Source: Schaalia sp. HMT-172 | GTDB taxonomy: Bacteria > Actinomycetota > Actinomycetes > Actinomycetales > Actinomycetaceae | NCBI RefSeq assembly: GCF_030644365.1 | Contig: NZ_CP130058.1 | Location: forward strand, 2,108,001 to 2,172,000 | Direction of reading: 5' to 3' | DNA: 64,000 nt | In this document: positions 9,825-17,851 of the stretch, in pieces | Position numbering within the stretch: position 1 is the stretch's first letter | How the letters are laid out: each line of letters opens with the position of its first letter | Program-made: the position numbers and the translations under genes | Notes under the pieces: generated by a model | The model's input: the letters and a program-made list of their open reading frames with translations, nothing else | Database searches by the model: none | What the model was told of the DNA's origin: nothing

Positions 9825-10090
9825 AGGAGGTGAACGACGACCCACTGACAATGGAGCCAGACGACCGCGGGCCACAGCGCTCGCGTCCGCACCCGGCCAC
9901 CGGGTCATCAACAAATCACAATAATGTGACGGACCGCATATCATAGTGAATGCGCGGCGGCCCACGATCATGTACCTTATTCTGTTTGCCACCAACCAAG
10001 GAGGATAGCGTGCCACGGATTCGACGCCTAGGCATCGCAGCCGTCATGACGGCCGCGATAGCGCTCGGTGGCGCGCCCGCGTTCGCGACC
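9795..10090 (+). repeat. Direct repeat copy 1 (296 bp)
   Basis: Matches 11345-11640 at a constant offset of 1550 bp with only about 9-10 differences counted by eye. It covers the C-terminal codons of paralogue B, the intergenic region with its promoter and RBS, and the signal-peptide codons of paralogue C. This is the footprint of a recent tandem duplication or gene conversion. Confidence 0.9.
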
Positions 10091-11332
10091 AAGGCCGTGG
10101 GAGGCGCAGAGTCTGTCGTTGCTTCCGCCTCCACCCTCCCACACGCAGGATTCTGGCCTGATGCGCACCGCGTCGCGGCTCAGTCCTCCTCCCCCAGCCG
10201 GTCCTCGTCGCCCTCCCCCAGCCGATCCTCGTCGTCCGGCTCGACCGAACACGGCCGAGGATTCCTCTGGATGGTGGCCGCGGCATGCATCGGGCTGATC
10301 AGCTTGGCCATCAAGGGCACCAAGGACTCGCAGGAGAGCGAGAGCGCCGACCCCGAGCCCGCACCCACCACCGACGATACGGCACGGCGCGCACGCCTCA
10401 AGGCGCGCGAGGAACGACTCAGGGCTGCCGAGGAGGCCCACCGCCGCGTGCAGGGTGCGAACAAGCGCCTCGTCGAGGCAGCCGAGCTCGTGCACACCGC
10501 CGAGCAGGAGTGGGACTATGCGCGCGCCCAGTTCGGACTGTCCGCGACCGAGCGTTTCCATCGCCAGGTCGAGGAGGCCAAGGCGGCTCTCTCACGCGGG
10601 TACGACACCCAGAAGCGCATCCAGGCCGCGGTTGTCCCCCAGACCAGGATGCGTCTCGCCGCCGAGATGTCGAACGACCTGGACGCGGCCGTGTCCCCCC
10701 TGCGCGCGGCCACCGCGGAATTCACCGCCAAGCGCGCCGAGCACGCCGCACTTCCTTCTCGGATCGCACAGGCGCGCGAGCGCCTGGCCGAGGAGCTCTC
10801 GGACCTTGAGCGTGCCAGGGAGGAGCTGGCGAGCATCGCGACCATTTACCCCGCCAAGACCCTCGCTTCGCTTCAGGGCAACCCGGAGCGTGCCGCGCAG
10901 CTGCTCGAATCCGCCCGCGCCGCGCTGGAGACGGCGAGCGCGACGGTCACCAAGGACAACGCCCGCGCCGCCTCGGCCCTGGACACCGCGCGCCGTGCCC
11001 TGACCATGGCCAATGCGCAGACGGACGCGATCTTCTCCGCGAAGACCGATCTCGACGCGATCCGGGACCGCCTCGGCACCGCCATCGGTTCCCTCTCCGC
11101 TGACATTGGAGAGCTTGAGAGCCTCGAGTCCGACACGGTGCTCCTGGCCCCGCTGGTCGCCGACGCGCAGGAGGCAATCGCCGTCGGCCAGGCCGCCCTC
11201 ATCGCCAACGACAGCCCGCTCGAGGCGCTCGACCACCTGCGCACCGTGCAGGCCAGGCTCCGCGCCACCCTCGAGCCACTGCGCGAGGCCACCCCGGCCT
11301 CGCGCCCAACGCCCGGTGAGGATCGATCATGA
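10010..11332 (+). CDS. Coiled-coil membrane protein that has lost its TPM domain (paralogue C)
   Basis: 440 aa from a GTG at 10010 with AAGGAGG upstream. It has the same signal peptide as paralogue D, then, instead of a TPM domain, a short Ser/Pro/Arg-rich stretch, followed directly by a membrane span (about 84-101) and the shared helical region with the EWDYARAQFG and YPAKTLASLQGNP blocks. The Cys pair of the other members is missing because the whole TPM domain is missing. The frame is intact and bounded by the duplication repeats, so it reads as a domain-deleted paralogue rather than a pseudogene. It could act as a partner or regulator of the TPM-bearing members. Confidence 0.8.
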   Translation: MPRIRRLGIAAVMTAAIALGGAPAFATKAVGGAESVVASASTLPHAGFWPDAHRVAAQSSSPSRSSSPSPSRSSSSGSTEHGRGFLWMVAAACIGLISLAIKGTKDSQESESADPEPAPTTDDTARRARLKAREERLRAAEEAHRRVQGANKRLVEAAELVHTAEQEWDYARAQFGLSATERFHRQVEEAKAALSRGYDTQKRIQAAVVPQTRMRLAAEMSNDLDAAVSPLRAATAEFTAKRAEHAALPSRIAQARERLAEELSDLERAREELASIATIYPAKTLASLQGNPERAAQLLESARAALETASATVTKDNARAASALDTARRALTMANAQTDAIFSAKTDLDAIRDRLGTAIGSLSADIGELESLESDTVLLAPLVADAQEAIAVGQAALIANDSPLEALDHLRTVQARLRATLEPLREATPASRPTPGEDRS

Positions 11333-11344
11333 CGCCTCTGCCCA

Positions 11345-11640
11345 CGCGCGCTCGCGACACCGGGGCGCCAGTAGAGGAGGTGAACGACGACCCACTGACA
11401 ATGGAGCCAGACGATCGCGGGCCACAGCGCTCGCGTCCGCACCCGGCCACCGGGTCATCAACGACCCACAATAATGTGACGGACCGCATATCATAGTGAA
11501 CGCGCGGCGGCCCACAATCATGTATCTTATTCTGTTTGCCACCAACCAAGGAGGATAGCGTGCCACGGATTCGACGCCTAGGCATCGCGGCCGTCATGAC
11601 GGCCGCGATAGCGCTCGGTGGCACGCCCGCGTTCGCGACC
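11345..11640 (+). repeat. Direct repeat copy 2 (296 bp)
   Basis: Second copy of the repeat at 9795-10090. Here the first about 30 bp are a non-coding remnant of the C-terminal end of a TPM paralogue (they end in a TAG at the position equivalent to paralogue B's stop), showing that this gap once followed a full-length B-like gene. Confidence 0.9.
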
Positions 11641-13194
11641 GAGGCGCTCACGCCAAGCGGATACGTCACTGATGTGGACGGCTTCCTCAGCGACGAAGAA
11701 CGCACAACGATCGAGACTCGTGCAGAGTCCTTCTCCTCCAAGTATTCCACTGTTATCACCATCGTCATCGTCCCCACCTTTTCCGACCAGACACCATCCG
11801 AATGGTGCCAGGCCACCCTCACCAAGGTGCAGGACAACGACAATGTCCTTCTCTACGCCGTCGACTACGAGGAGGGAATAGACACATACTGCTTTGGCCA
11901 GGAGCTTACTCAGTGGATGCGCAACGATTCCATCGTCAAAAGGTACGTGGACAGCGCACTATCGGAAGCCCATCGGACATACACATCGACTCCGTTGACC
12001 TCCAAAGAGGCAGCGGCGGGCCCCAAGACCTTAATCAACAGTCTGCGCAGCTCCTTTGACACATACAAGCGCATTCGTTCCGAATACGACGCAAGCAGCC
12101 AGAACCTGAAGGATGAAGCCAGAAAGGAAGAAATCAAGAGCTTTTTTGCGTTCCTCATCGTGGGCTTACTTCTCGTCTTCGGCATTTTTTTTGGCCACTG
12201 GAAAAAGCTGCGGGAGCAAGAAGAACACGACGCAGAAATCGAATCCGCTGCATGGCGAATCCAACACCGCAGGGAAGAACGCGACGACAAGGCCGCTCAG
12301 CACGCTGCGGACAAGCTGGTCCAGCAGGCGAATGACCGACTGGCCGCAGCCGATCTGGAAGTGCGCGATGCCGTGAAGGAATGGGACTACGCCCGCGCAC
12401 AGTTCGGCATCGCCGCGACTGAACAGTTCCGCAACCGGATTAAGGGAGCGAAGGAAGCCCTGTCTCGCGGGGACGCCCTCCAGCAGAAGTGCCGCATAAC
12501 CTCGAACCCTGAGACTAGGAAGACCCTGGCGACCCAAATCATCAGTGATCTCGACACGCACATGGGTTTGTTGAGCGACGCGCAGGCCCCTTTCAGCACG
12601 AAGCGTTCCGAGCTCACCTCACTGCCGACCCGCCTGGCAGAGGCGCGTGAACGCCTGGCAGAAGAACTGGCGGCCGTGGAACGTTCCAGGGACGAGTTGG
12701 CGACAATCGCCGGAATCTACCCCGGCACGATACTAGCCTCGCTCGAAGACAACCCCGACAAGGCAGCATCTTTGCTCGCCTCGGCGCGCAGCGCCATTGA
12801 GTCTGCCCAGGCAATCATCGACACGGACACCGAGCTCGCCACCTCTGCTGTCGACACCGCCGAGCGTGCACTCCTCATGGCGCACCATGAGATGAACGCT
12901 ATCTTCACGGCAAAATTAGACCTGGACAACATCGAGGAGCGGCTCGGCGCCGCTATCGCGTCCCTTTCCTCGGACATCGAGGAAGCCGACCTCCTGCAAA
13001 CTGATCCGACACTACTTGCTCCTCTCATCACCGATGCCCGTGCGGCGATCACACGGGCTCAGGAAGCCCTTATCCACAACGACAATCCGCTCGACGCTCT
13101 CGAGCATGCTCGCGCCGTCGAGACCAAGCTGGACGCTACGCTTGACCCGCTTCGTACGGCCGAGCACCAATCCGGAGGAACACGCTCACCATAA
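11560..13194 (+). CDS. TPM-domain coiled-coil membrane protein (paralogue D)
   Basis: 544 aa from a GTG at 11560 preceded by AAGGAGG. Signal peptide nearly identical to paralogue C, TPM domain (about 30-150) with Cys83 and Cys111, membrane span (about 194-213), then a helical region with the EWDYARAQFG and YPGTILASLEDNP blocks. The segment around 12050-12260 is visibly more AT-rich than the other paralogues, so this copy has diverged in composition or was exchanged from a relative. The gap to pspA is only about 130 bp without an obvious terminator, so read-through into pspA is plausible. Confidence 0.82.
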   Translation: MPRIRRLGIAAVMTAAIALGGTPAFATEALTPSGYVTDVDGFLSDEERTTIETRAESFSSKYSTVITIVIVPTFSDQTPSEWCQATLTKVQDNDNVLLYAVDYEEGIDTYCFGQELTQWMRNDSIVKRYVDSALSEAHRTYTSTPLTSKEAAAGPKTLINSLRSSFDTYKRIRSEYDASSQNLKDEARKEEIKSFFAFLIVGLLLVFGIFFGHWKKLREQEEHDAEIESAAWRIQHRREERDDKAAQHAADKLVQQANDRLAAADLEVRDAVKEWDYARAQFGIAATEQFRNRIKGAKEALSRGDALQQKCRITSNPETRKTLATQIISDLDTHMGLLSDAQAPFSTKRSELTSLPTRLAEARERLAEELAAVERSRDELATIAGIYPGTILASLEDNPDKAASLLASARSAIESAQAIIDTDTELATSAVDTAERALLMAHHEMNAIFTAKLDLDNIEERLGAAIASLSSDIEEADLLQTDPTLLAPLITDARAAITRAQEALIHNDNPLDALEHARAVETKLDATLDPLRTAEHQSGGTRSP

Positions 13195-13326
13195 CGACGA
13201 TTCCTCCACCACAGACGCCGGCTCAGTGACCGGTTTGGGCTCGCCGGAGCCCACCCACCGACCTGCGGGGCCCTGGCCTCGCGCTCAACCCGCGCACGAG
13301 CGCACATCACCACAAAGGAGAACATC

Positions 13327-14049
13327 ATGGCTGAGAAGCAGACGATCCTGGGCCGTATCGCCCAGCTCGCGAAGGCCAACATCAACGCGATCCTCGACAA
13401 GGCCGAGGACCCGCAGAAGATGATCGACCAGCTGATCCGCGACTACACCAACTCCATCGTCGAGGCCGAGAACGCGATCGCCCAGACCCTGGGCAACCTG
13501 CGCATGGCCGAGAAGGACTACGAGGAGGACGTCAAGGCCGCAGCCGACTGGGGTCAGAAGGCCGCCGCCGCCTCCGCCAAGGCCGACTCCCTGCGCGCCG
13601 CCGGTGACGAGGCCGGAGCCACCAAGTGGGATGACCTGGCCAAGGTCGCCATCGGCAAGCAGATCCAGTTCGAGAACGAGGTCAAGACCGAGGAGCCCGC
13701 CCTTAAGGCTCAGCGTGAGGTCGCCGAGCGCCTGAAGAAGGGCCTGTCGCAGATGAAGGACAAGCTCTCCGAGCTCAAGTCCCGCCGCGACCAGCTCATC
13801 GCCCGCGAGAAGACCGCAAAGGCGCAGGCTCAGGTCACCGACGCCCTCTCCTCCATCAACATCCTGGATCCCACGAGCGAGCTCGGCCGCTTCGAGGATC
13901 GCGTGCGTCGCCAGGAGGCCCTGGCTCAGGGCAAGGTCGAGCTGGCCGCCTCCAGCCTCGACGCCCAGTTCGCGGAGCTCGAGACCGACTCCTCGCAGAT
14001 CGAGATCGAGGCCCGCCTGGCTGCCCTCAAGGGCAAGTCGGCGGAGTGA
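13327..14049 (+). CDS. pspA: PspA/IM30 family phage-shock protein
   Basis: 240-aa, almost entirely helical peripheral membrane protein of the PspA/IM30 (ESCRT-III-like) family, which protects the inner membrane and keeps the proton-motive force under envelope stress. Family features are the amphipathic N-terminus, the ILDKAEDPQKMIDQLIRD segment, and heptad-rich helices through residue 220. AAAGGAG precedes the ATG. It closes the array of TPM coiled-coil proteins, and linkage of TPM-domain proteins with PspA is known from comparative genomics of the Psp system, supporting a shared envelope-stress role. No pspB/pspC-like or clgR-like gene is nearby. Confidence 0.92.
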   Translation: MAEKQTILGRIAQLAKANINAILDKAEDPQKMIDQLIRDYTNSIVEAENAIAQTLGNLRMAEKDYEEDVKAAADWGQKAAAASAKADSLRAAGDEAGATKWDDLAKVAIGKQIQFENEVKTEEPALKAQREVAERLKKGLSQMKDKLSELKSRRDQLIAREKTAKAQAQVTDALSSINILDPTSELGRFEDRVRRQEALAQGKVELAASSLDAQFAELETDSSQIEIEARLAALKGKSAE

Positions 14050-14079
14050 TCCGCGGCTAGCGTCGCACTCATAGAGCGG

Positions 14080-14107
14080 CCGGGCGGCCCCGCGAGGGGC
14101 CGCCCGG
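14080..14107. terminator. Bidirectional terminator between pspA and the NYN gene
   Basis: A 12-bp GC stem (14080-14091 with 14096-14107) and a GCGA tetraloop lies between two convergent genes. Confidence 0.82.
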
Positions 14108-14157
14108 TTCGCATGTCACGAAGGCGTCGTTCGATCCCGCGGGCGCGGGTCGGCGCC

Positions 14158-14730
14158 TCACAGGAAGGACATCGGGTCGAAGTCGTCGATGTCGATGATG
14201 TGGAGCCTGGGCAGGCGCACCTGGAATGCGTGCACGTCGTATTCGAGGTCGATGATCTCCAGGCCGCGTTCCTCCAGCTCGTGGAGCTGGGAGGAGAGGA
14301 ACTCCTTGAAGCACATGACCGCGACGCGGCGGCCCTGGTCCAGGAGCGTCTCGATCTGGGGCAGGAAGTCGGCGTCGTGGCTGGCCAGGATGACGTCGCC
14401 CGTGCCGATCTGCGCGATCGCGTCCATCGTGCGCTGCAGGCCGACGTCGACGACCTTCATGTCGGCGGGACCCGACAGGGGGATCACCGAGTAGTCCATC
14501 GCCGTCAGGGCCTGGACGAATCCCATGGGCAGGAAGCCCGAGGAGCCGTTGAGGAAGAACAGGCCCTTGGCGCGCTGGCCCCAGCGACCGTGCGCGCACT
14601 CCAGGACGCGATCCCATCGGGGGCGTTCCTCGGGGTTGGGGCGCCGATCCAGGACCGACAGGCCGAGCGTGGCGTCGATATTCTCACCGTCGACGACGAG
14701 GTATGTCGTTTGATTATTAGAGCTTTCCAT
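14158..14730 (-). CDS. NYN-domain (PIN-like, LabA/DUF88) protein
   Basis: 190 aa. NYN domains are PIN-like ribonuclease folds. The signature acidic residues are visible: VVDGENID near the N-terminus, VDVGLQRTMDA in the middle and SHDADFLP after the central strand. The start is placed at the ATG at 14730, where the conserved domain begins, rather than 14763. TACAAT (14738-14743) lies 7 nt upstream with no Shine-Dalgarno, indicating a leaderless mRNA. The protein probably acts on RNA in the cytoplasm; the target is unknown. It is convergent with pspA. Confidence 0.85.
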   Translation of the reverse strand: MESSNNQTTYLVVDGENIDATLGLSVLDRRPNPEERPRWDRVLECAHGRWGQRAKGLFFLNGSSGFLPMGFVQALTAMDYSVIPLSGPADMKVVDVGLQRTMDAIAQIGTGDVILASHDADFLPQIETLLDQGRRVAVMCFKEFLSSQLHELEERGLEIIDLEYDVHAFQVRLPRLHIIDIDDFDPMSFL

Positions 14731-14815
14731 GGGGTTAATTGTAGATGCTGCGGCGGGGGCCACTGTCGGCCTTGGGTCCTAGGACGGCACCGGCCGGCCC
14801 GCGAGCGCGACCGGC

Positions 14816-15400
14816 TCACACCCCACCGATGAAGTATGGTGCCTCGATGACGTCGTGGGCAAAGCGCTGCGCCTCTTCCGCGGCGCCGAGTGCCGGAGGC
14901 CCATCGAGGACGAGGGTGGCGAGGCCGTGCACGTAGGCCCACAGGGTGACCTCCGCGCGCGGGTCGTCAGTGCCGTACGCAAGCGCGGCTAGCGAGCGTA
15001 GCTGGGTGCGCGCAGCCAGGCTGGCCGCACGCAGGCCCGAGTGAGCGCCCGCGTCGTACATGTCTGATCGGAACATGATCCGGAAGACACCGGGGTTCGT
15101 CAGCGCGCAGGCGAGGTAGGCGTGTCCCGCGGCGCGCGTCACGTCCTGCGGCGCACGTCCCTCGCTCGTCTCCCTCGCCTCACGCAGCGCCCGTTCGAGG
15201 TCTCGGTATCCCTCCTCGACGAGGGCGACGAGGATGGCCTCGCGCCCCTGGAAGTAGTGGTACGGGGCTTGGTGGGTGCAGCCCGCGCGTCGTGCGACCT
15301 CGCGCATGGACAGGGATGATGGCCCGCCCTCGTTGAGCAGGTTGCGGCTGATGCGAAGGATCGTCTCGCGCAGGCCATCGGGGTTCGTATGGCGCGTCAT
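14816..15400 (-). CDS. TetR family transcriptional regulator
   Basis: 194 aa. N-terminal helix-turn-helix (about residues 10-55; SMREVARRAGCTHQAPYHYF is the recognition region) and a C-terminal all-helical ligand domain of the WHG type. The start at 15400 is supported by TACACT (15407-15412) exactly 6 nt upstream (leaderless) and by family length; the frame to 15451 would run into the operator. It is divergent from the flavoprotein-reductase fusion, and two palindromic operators lie between them, so it most likely represses that gene and itself. Confidence 0.88.
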   Translation of the reverse strand: MTRHTNPDGLRETILRISRNLLNEGGPSSLSMREVARRAGCTHQAPYHYFQGREAILVALVEEGYRDLERALREARETSEGRAPQDVTRAAGHAYLACALTNPGVFRIMFRSDMYDAGAHSGLRAASLAARTQLRSLAALAYGTDDPRAEVTLWAYVHGLATLVLDGPPALGAAEEAQRFAHDVIEAPYFIGGV

Positions 15401-15431
15401 GATCTCAGTGTAGCCGAGAAACAACCACGAC

Positions 15432-15477
15432 TTGACAGTGTCTACCAACACATGTTCCCATAAGTAGACACTGTCTA
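15432..15477. promoter_or_regulatory. Paired TetR-type operators
   Basis: Two 13-bp palindromes in the tetR-oxidoreductase gap: TTGACAGTGTCTA (15432-15444, one mismatch) and TAGACACTGTCTA (15465-15477, perfect). Centres are 33 bp apart, about three helical turns, and the two sites are inverted copies of one another (GACAGTGTCTAC / GTAGACACTGTC). This suits two TetR dimers on one face of the DNA. Confidence 0.78.
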
Positions 15478-15492
15478 GTTTTGGGAGTTCCC

Positions 15493-17775
15493 ATGTATGA
15501 CGCCATCATCATCGGCTCCGGCATCGGCTCACTGACCACTGCCGGACTGCTCGCACGCGCCGCCGGCGCACGCATCCTCATCCTCGAACAACACACCACC
15601 CCCGGCGGCCTCACCCACTCGTTCCGGCGACTGGGAGCCACCTGGGACGTCGGCGTGCACTACGTGGGAGACATGGAACCCGGCTCACGCCCACGACAAC
15701 TCATGGACTACCTCACCGCAGGAGCCCTCACATGGAACCGCATGCCCGCAGGCTACGACCGCTTCTACCTGCCCGGCCACGGCCTCGACGTCACAATTCC
15801 CGCCGGCGCCGACGAGTATCAACGCCTCCTCACCTCACTGTTCCCCCACGAAAAGAAAGCCATTCGCCGCTACTGCAGGGACGTGAAGCGCGCCTATTCC
15901 TGGATGTCACTGCACTACGCCCGCGAGATGGTGCCCCCGCGCACGGCCCCCACCGTCCGCCTCGCCCAACGCGCGCTCGTAGGCCACGCGCTCGAACGGA
16001 CGCAGCACTACATGGAACGCAGATTCCGCGACCCCGCACTTCGCTCCCTCCTGACCACTCATTGGGGCGACTACGGCGTCGAACCCGCGCGCAGCGCCTT
16101 CGTCGCCCACGCCATGATCGTCGGCCACTACATGAACGGCGCGTGGTTTCCCAGCGGCGGAAGCGCACAGATCGCGCGCATGATCGAGAAGGGAATCACG
16201 AGCGCCGGCGGACGCATCCGCCTCGGGCAAAACGTCGAAGAAATCCTCGTCGAGGACGGGGCCGCCGTCGGCGTGCGCGTCACCGACCATTCCGGTGCCG
16301 TGCCTCTCACCTACGAGGAGCGAGCGCCGATCATCATCTCCGGTATCGGCGCCCGCGAAACCTACCAGCACCTGCTCCCCACAACCGGGCCGACCGGAAG
16401 GCTGACCGCGCGCGTGCGAGAACAGGTCGCCGGCCTCGGCCACGGCGGCTCCGCCGTCACCGTCTACCTCACCCTCGACCACTACCCGGAGGGCGTGACC
16501 GGGGCGAACGTCTGGATCAACACGGACACGGGCCGCGCCGACCCGGCCCGTATGACCGCCGACCTCCTCGACGGGCACCCGCGCTCGGCGTTCATCTCCT
16601 TCCCCGCCATCAAGTCCGGGGAACCACACGCGACCGCGGAGATCATCTCTTTCGTCACGCCCGAGGCCTTCGAACGCTGGGAGGGAACGAGGCCGAAACA
16701 CCGAGGCCGGGACTACGAGGCCCTCACGTCATCCATAGCACGCGCACTCATCGACCTCGCCGAGAGCGCCGTGCCCGGCCTGACAGACGCCGTCCGATAC
16801 GTCGAGGTGGGCACGCCGCTCACCGTCGAACACTACACGTCCCACGCCCGCGGCTGTTTCTACGGGCTACCCCTCACGCCCGAACGCTTCGCCGCCGACC
16901 TCGCCTCTCCCTCGACCCCCATCGACGGCCTCTACCTGACCGGGCAGGACGCCGGAATGCCCGGTATCGTGGGCGCCGCCCTGGCCGGCATGTCCACGGC
17001 CTGCAAAGTACTCGGGCCCGCGGGATATCCCCGCATCATGCGCGCACTGCGCGATCAGGTCCCCACCCAGGATCACGCGAGCTCCTCCCACGACACGACG
17101 ACTGAACGCACCGCCGGAGCGGCACGCCATCGGGCGACAGTACAACGCACTCGTTGGATGAGCCCCACCACCCGCGATATCACACTCGAGCTACCGGAAT
17201 GCGCGACGTGGGAGGCAGGCCAGTACGCGCTCGTTCGGGTCGCCCCATTCGAATGGCGACCTTACTCGCTCGCATCAGCCCCTGGGCGCACCGTCAGGCT
17301 CCTCGTTGACGTGCGCACGAAGGGCATGGGCGCCTCCTGGGCGAGCACCACCGCACCCGGCGACGACGTCGACCTTGAGCTGCCCTACGGCCACTGGCTC
17401 GTCACGCCAGACCGGGACACGACCGACGCCGAGGCACCACACCGGCGCATTTTCATCGCAACAGGGACGGGCATCGCCCCATTCCTCACAGCGTTCGAGG
17501 CTGACAGGCGCGACGACGACATACTCATCGTCGGATGCTCACAGACGGAAGACGACCTGACAGGCCGAGTCGACACACCGCTGCCCCGGCTCATTCGATG
17601 CGTCAGCCGCGAGGCGGCGCCCGGCACGTTTCACGGGCGAATCACCGACTACCTGAACGCCGAGGGCATCGATCCCCAGGCCACGTACTACGTGTGCGGC
17701 TCCGCCCGCATAGTCCGCGACATTTCGCGCATCATCCAGGCCGGGGGCGCACGCGTTTCCTACGAGACGTTCTAA
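15493..17775 (+). CDS. CrtI/retinol-saturase-like flavoprotein fused to a ferredoxin-reductase (FNR) domain
   Basis: 760 aa from an ATG at 15493 with GGGAG upstream. Residues about 1-520 form an FAD-dependent desaturase/isomerase-type oxidoreductase (phytoene desaturase, retinol 13,14-reductase superfamily) with the dinucleotide motif IIGSGIGSLTTAGLLA and C-terminal TGQDAGMPG. Residues about 545-760 are an FNR-like module: RPYSLAS binds FAD, GTGIAPF binds NAD(P), and YVCGS is near the end. There is no 2Fe-2S ferredoxin domain. The fusion implies that NAD(P)H electrons are delivered in cis to the N-terminal flavin. The substrate is unknown. Divergent tetR and paired operators suggest induction by a small hydrophobic ligand. 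Confidence 0.85.
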   Translation: MYDAIIIGSGIGSLTTAGLLARAAGARILILEQHTTPGGLTHSFRRLGATWDVGVHYVGDMEPGSRPRQLMDYLTAGALTWNRMPAGYDRFYLPGHGLDVTIPAGADEYQRLLTSLFPHEKKAIRRYCRDVKRAYSWMSLHYAREMVPPRTAPTVRLAQRALVGHALERTQHYMERRFRDPALRSLLTTHWGDYGVEPARSAFVAHAMIVGHYMNGAWFPSGGSAQIARMIEKGITSAGGRIRLGQNVEEILVEDGAAVGVRVTDHSGAVPLTYEERAPIIISGIGARETYQHLLPTTGPTGRLTARVREQVAGLGHGGSAVTVYLTLDHYPEGVTGANVWINTDTGRADPARMTADLLDGHPRSAFISFPAIKSGEPHATAEIISFVTPEAFERWEGTRPKHRGRDYEALTSSIARALIDLAESAVPGLTDAVRYVEVGTPLTVEHYTSHARGCFYGLPLTPERFAADLASPSTPIDGLYLTGQDAGMPGIVGAALAGMSTACKVLGPAGYPRIMRALRDQVPTQDHASSSHDTTTERTAGAARHRATVQRTRWMSPTTRDITLELPECATWEAGQYALVRVAPFEWRPYSLASAPGRTVRLLVDVRTKGMGASWASTTAPGDDVDLELPYGHWLVTPDRDTTDAEAPHRRIFIATGTGIAPFLTAFEADRRDDDILIVGCSQTEDDLTGRVDTPLPRLIRCVSREAAPGTFHGRITDYLNAEGIDPQATYYVCGSARIVRDISRIIQAGGARVSYETF

Positions 17776-17795
17776 CGCGCCGCTCCCACGCGCGG

Positions 17796-17830
17796 CGAGG
17801 CCGGGACCGCTTCACGCAGCCCCGGCCTCG
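17796..17830. terminator. CGAGGCCGGG-type terminator
   Basis: CGAGGCCGGG (17796-17805) pairs with CCCGGCCTCG (17821-17830) between the convergent fusion gene and glpK. The same palindrome core recurs at several other convergent gaps in the window. Confidence 0.78.
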
Positions 17831-17851
17831 TCACTGTCTATGGAGTGACAA

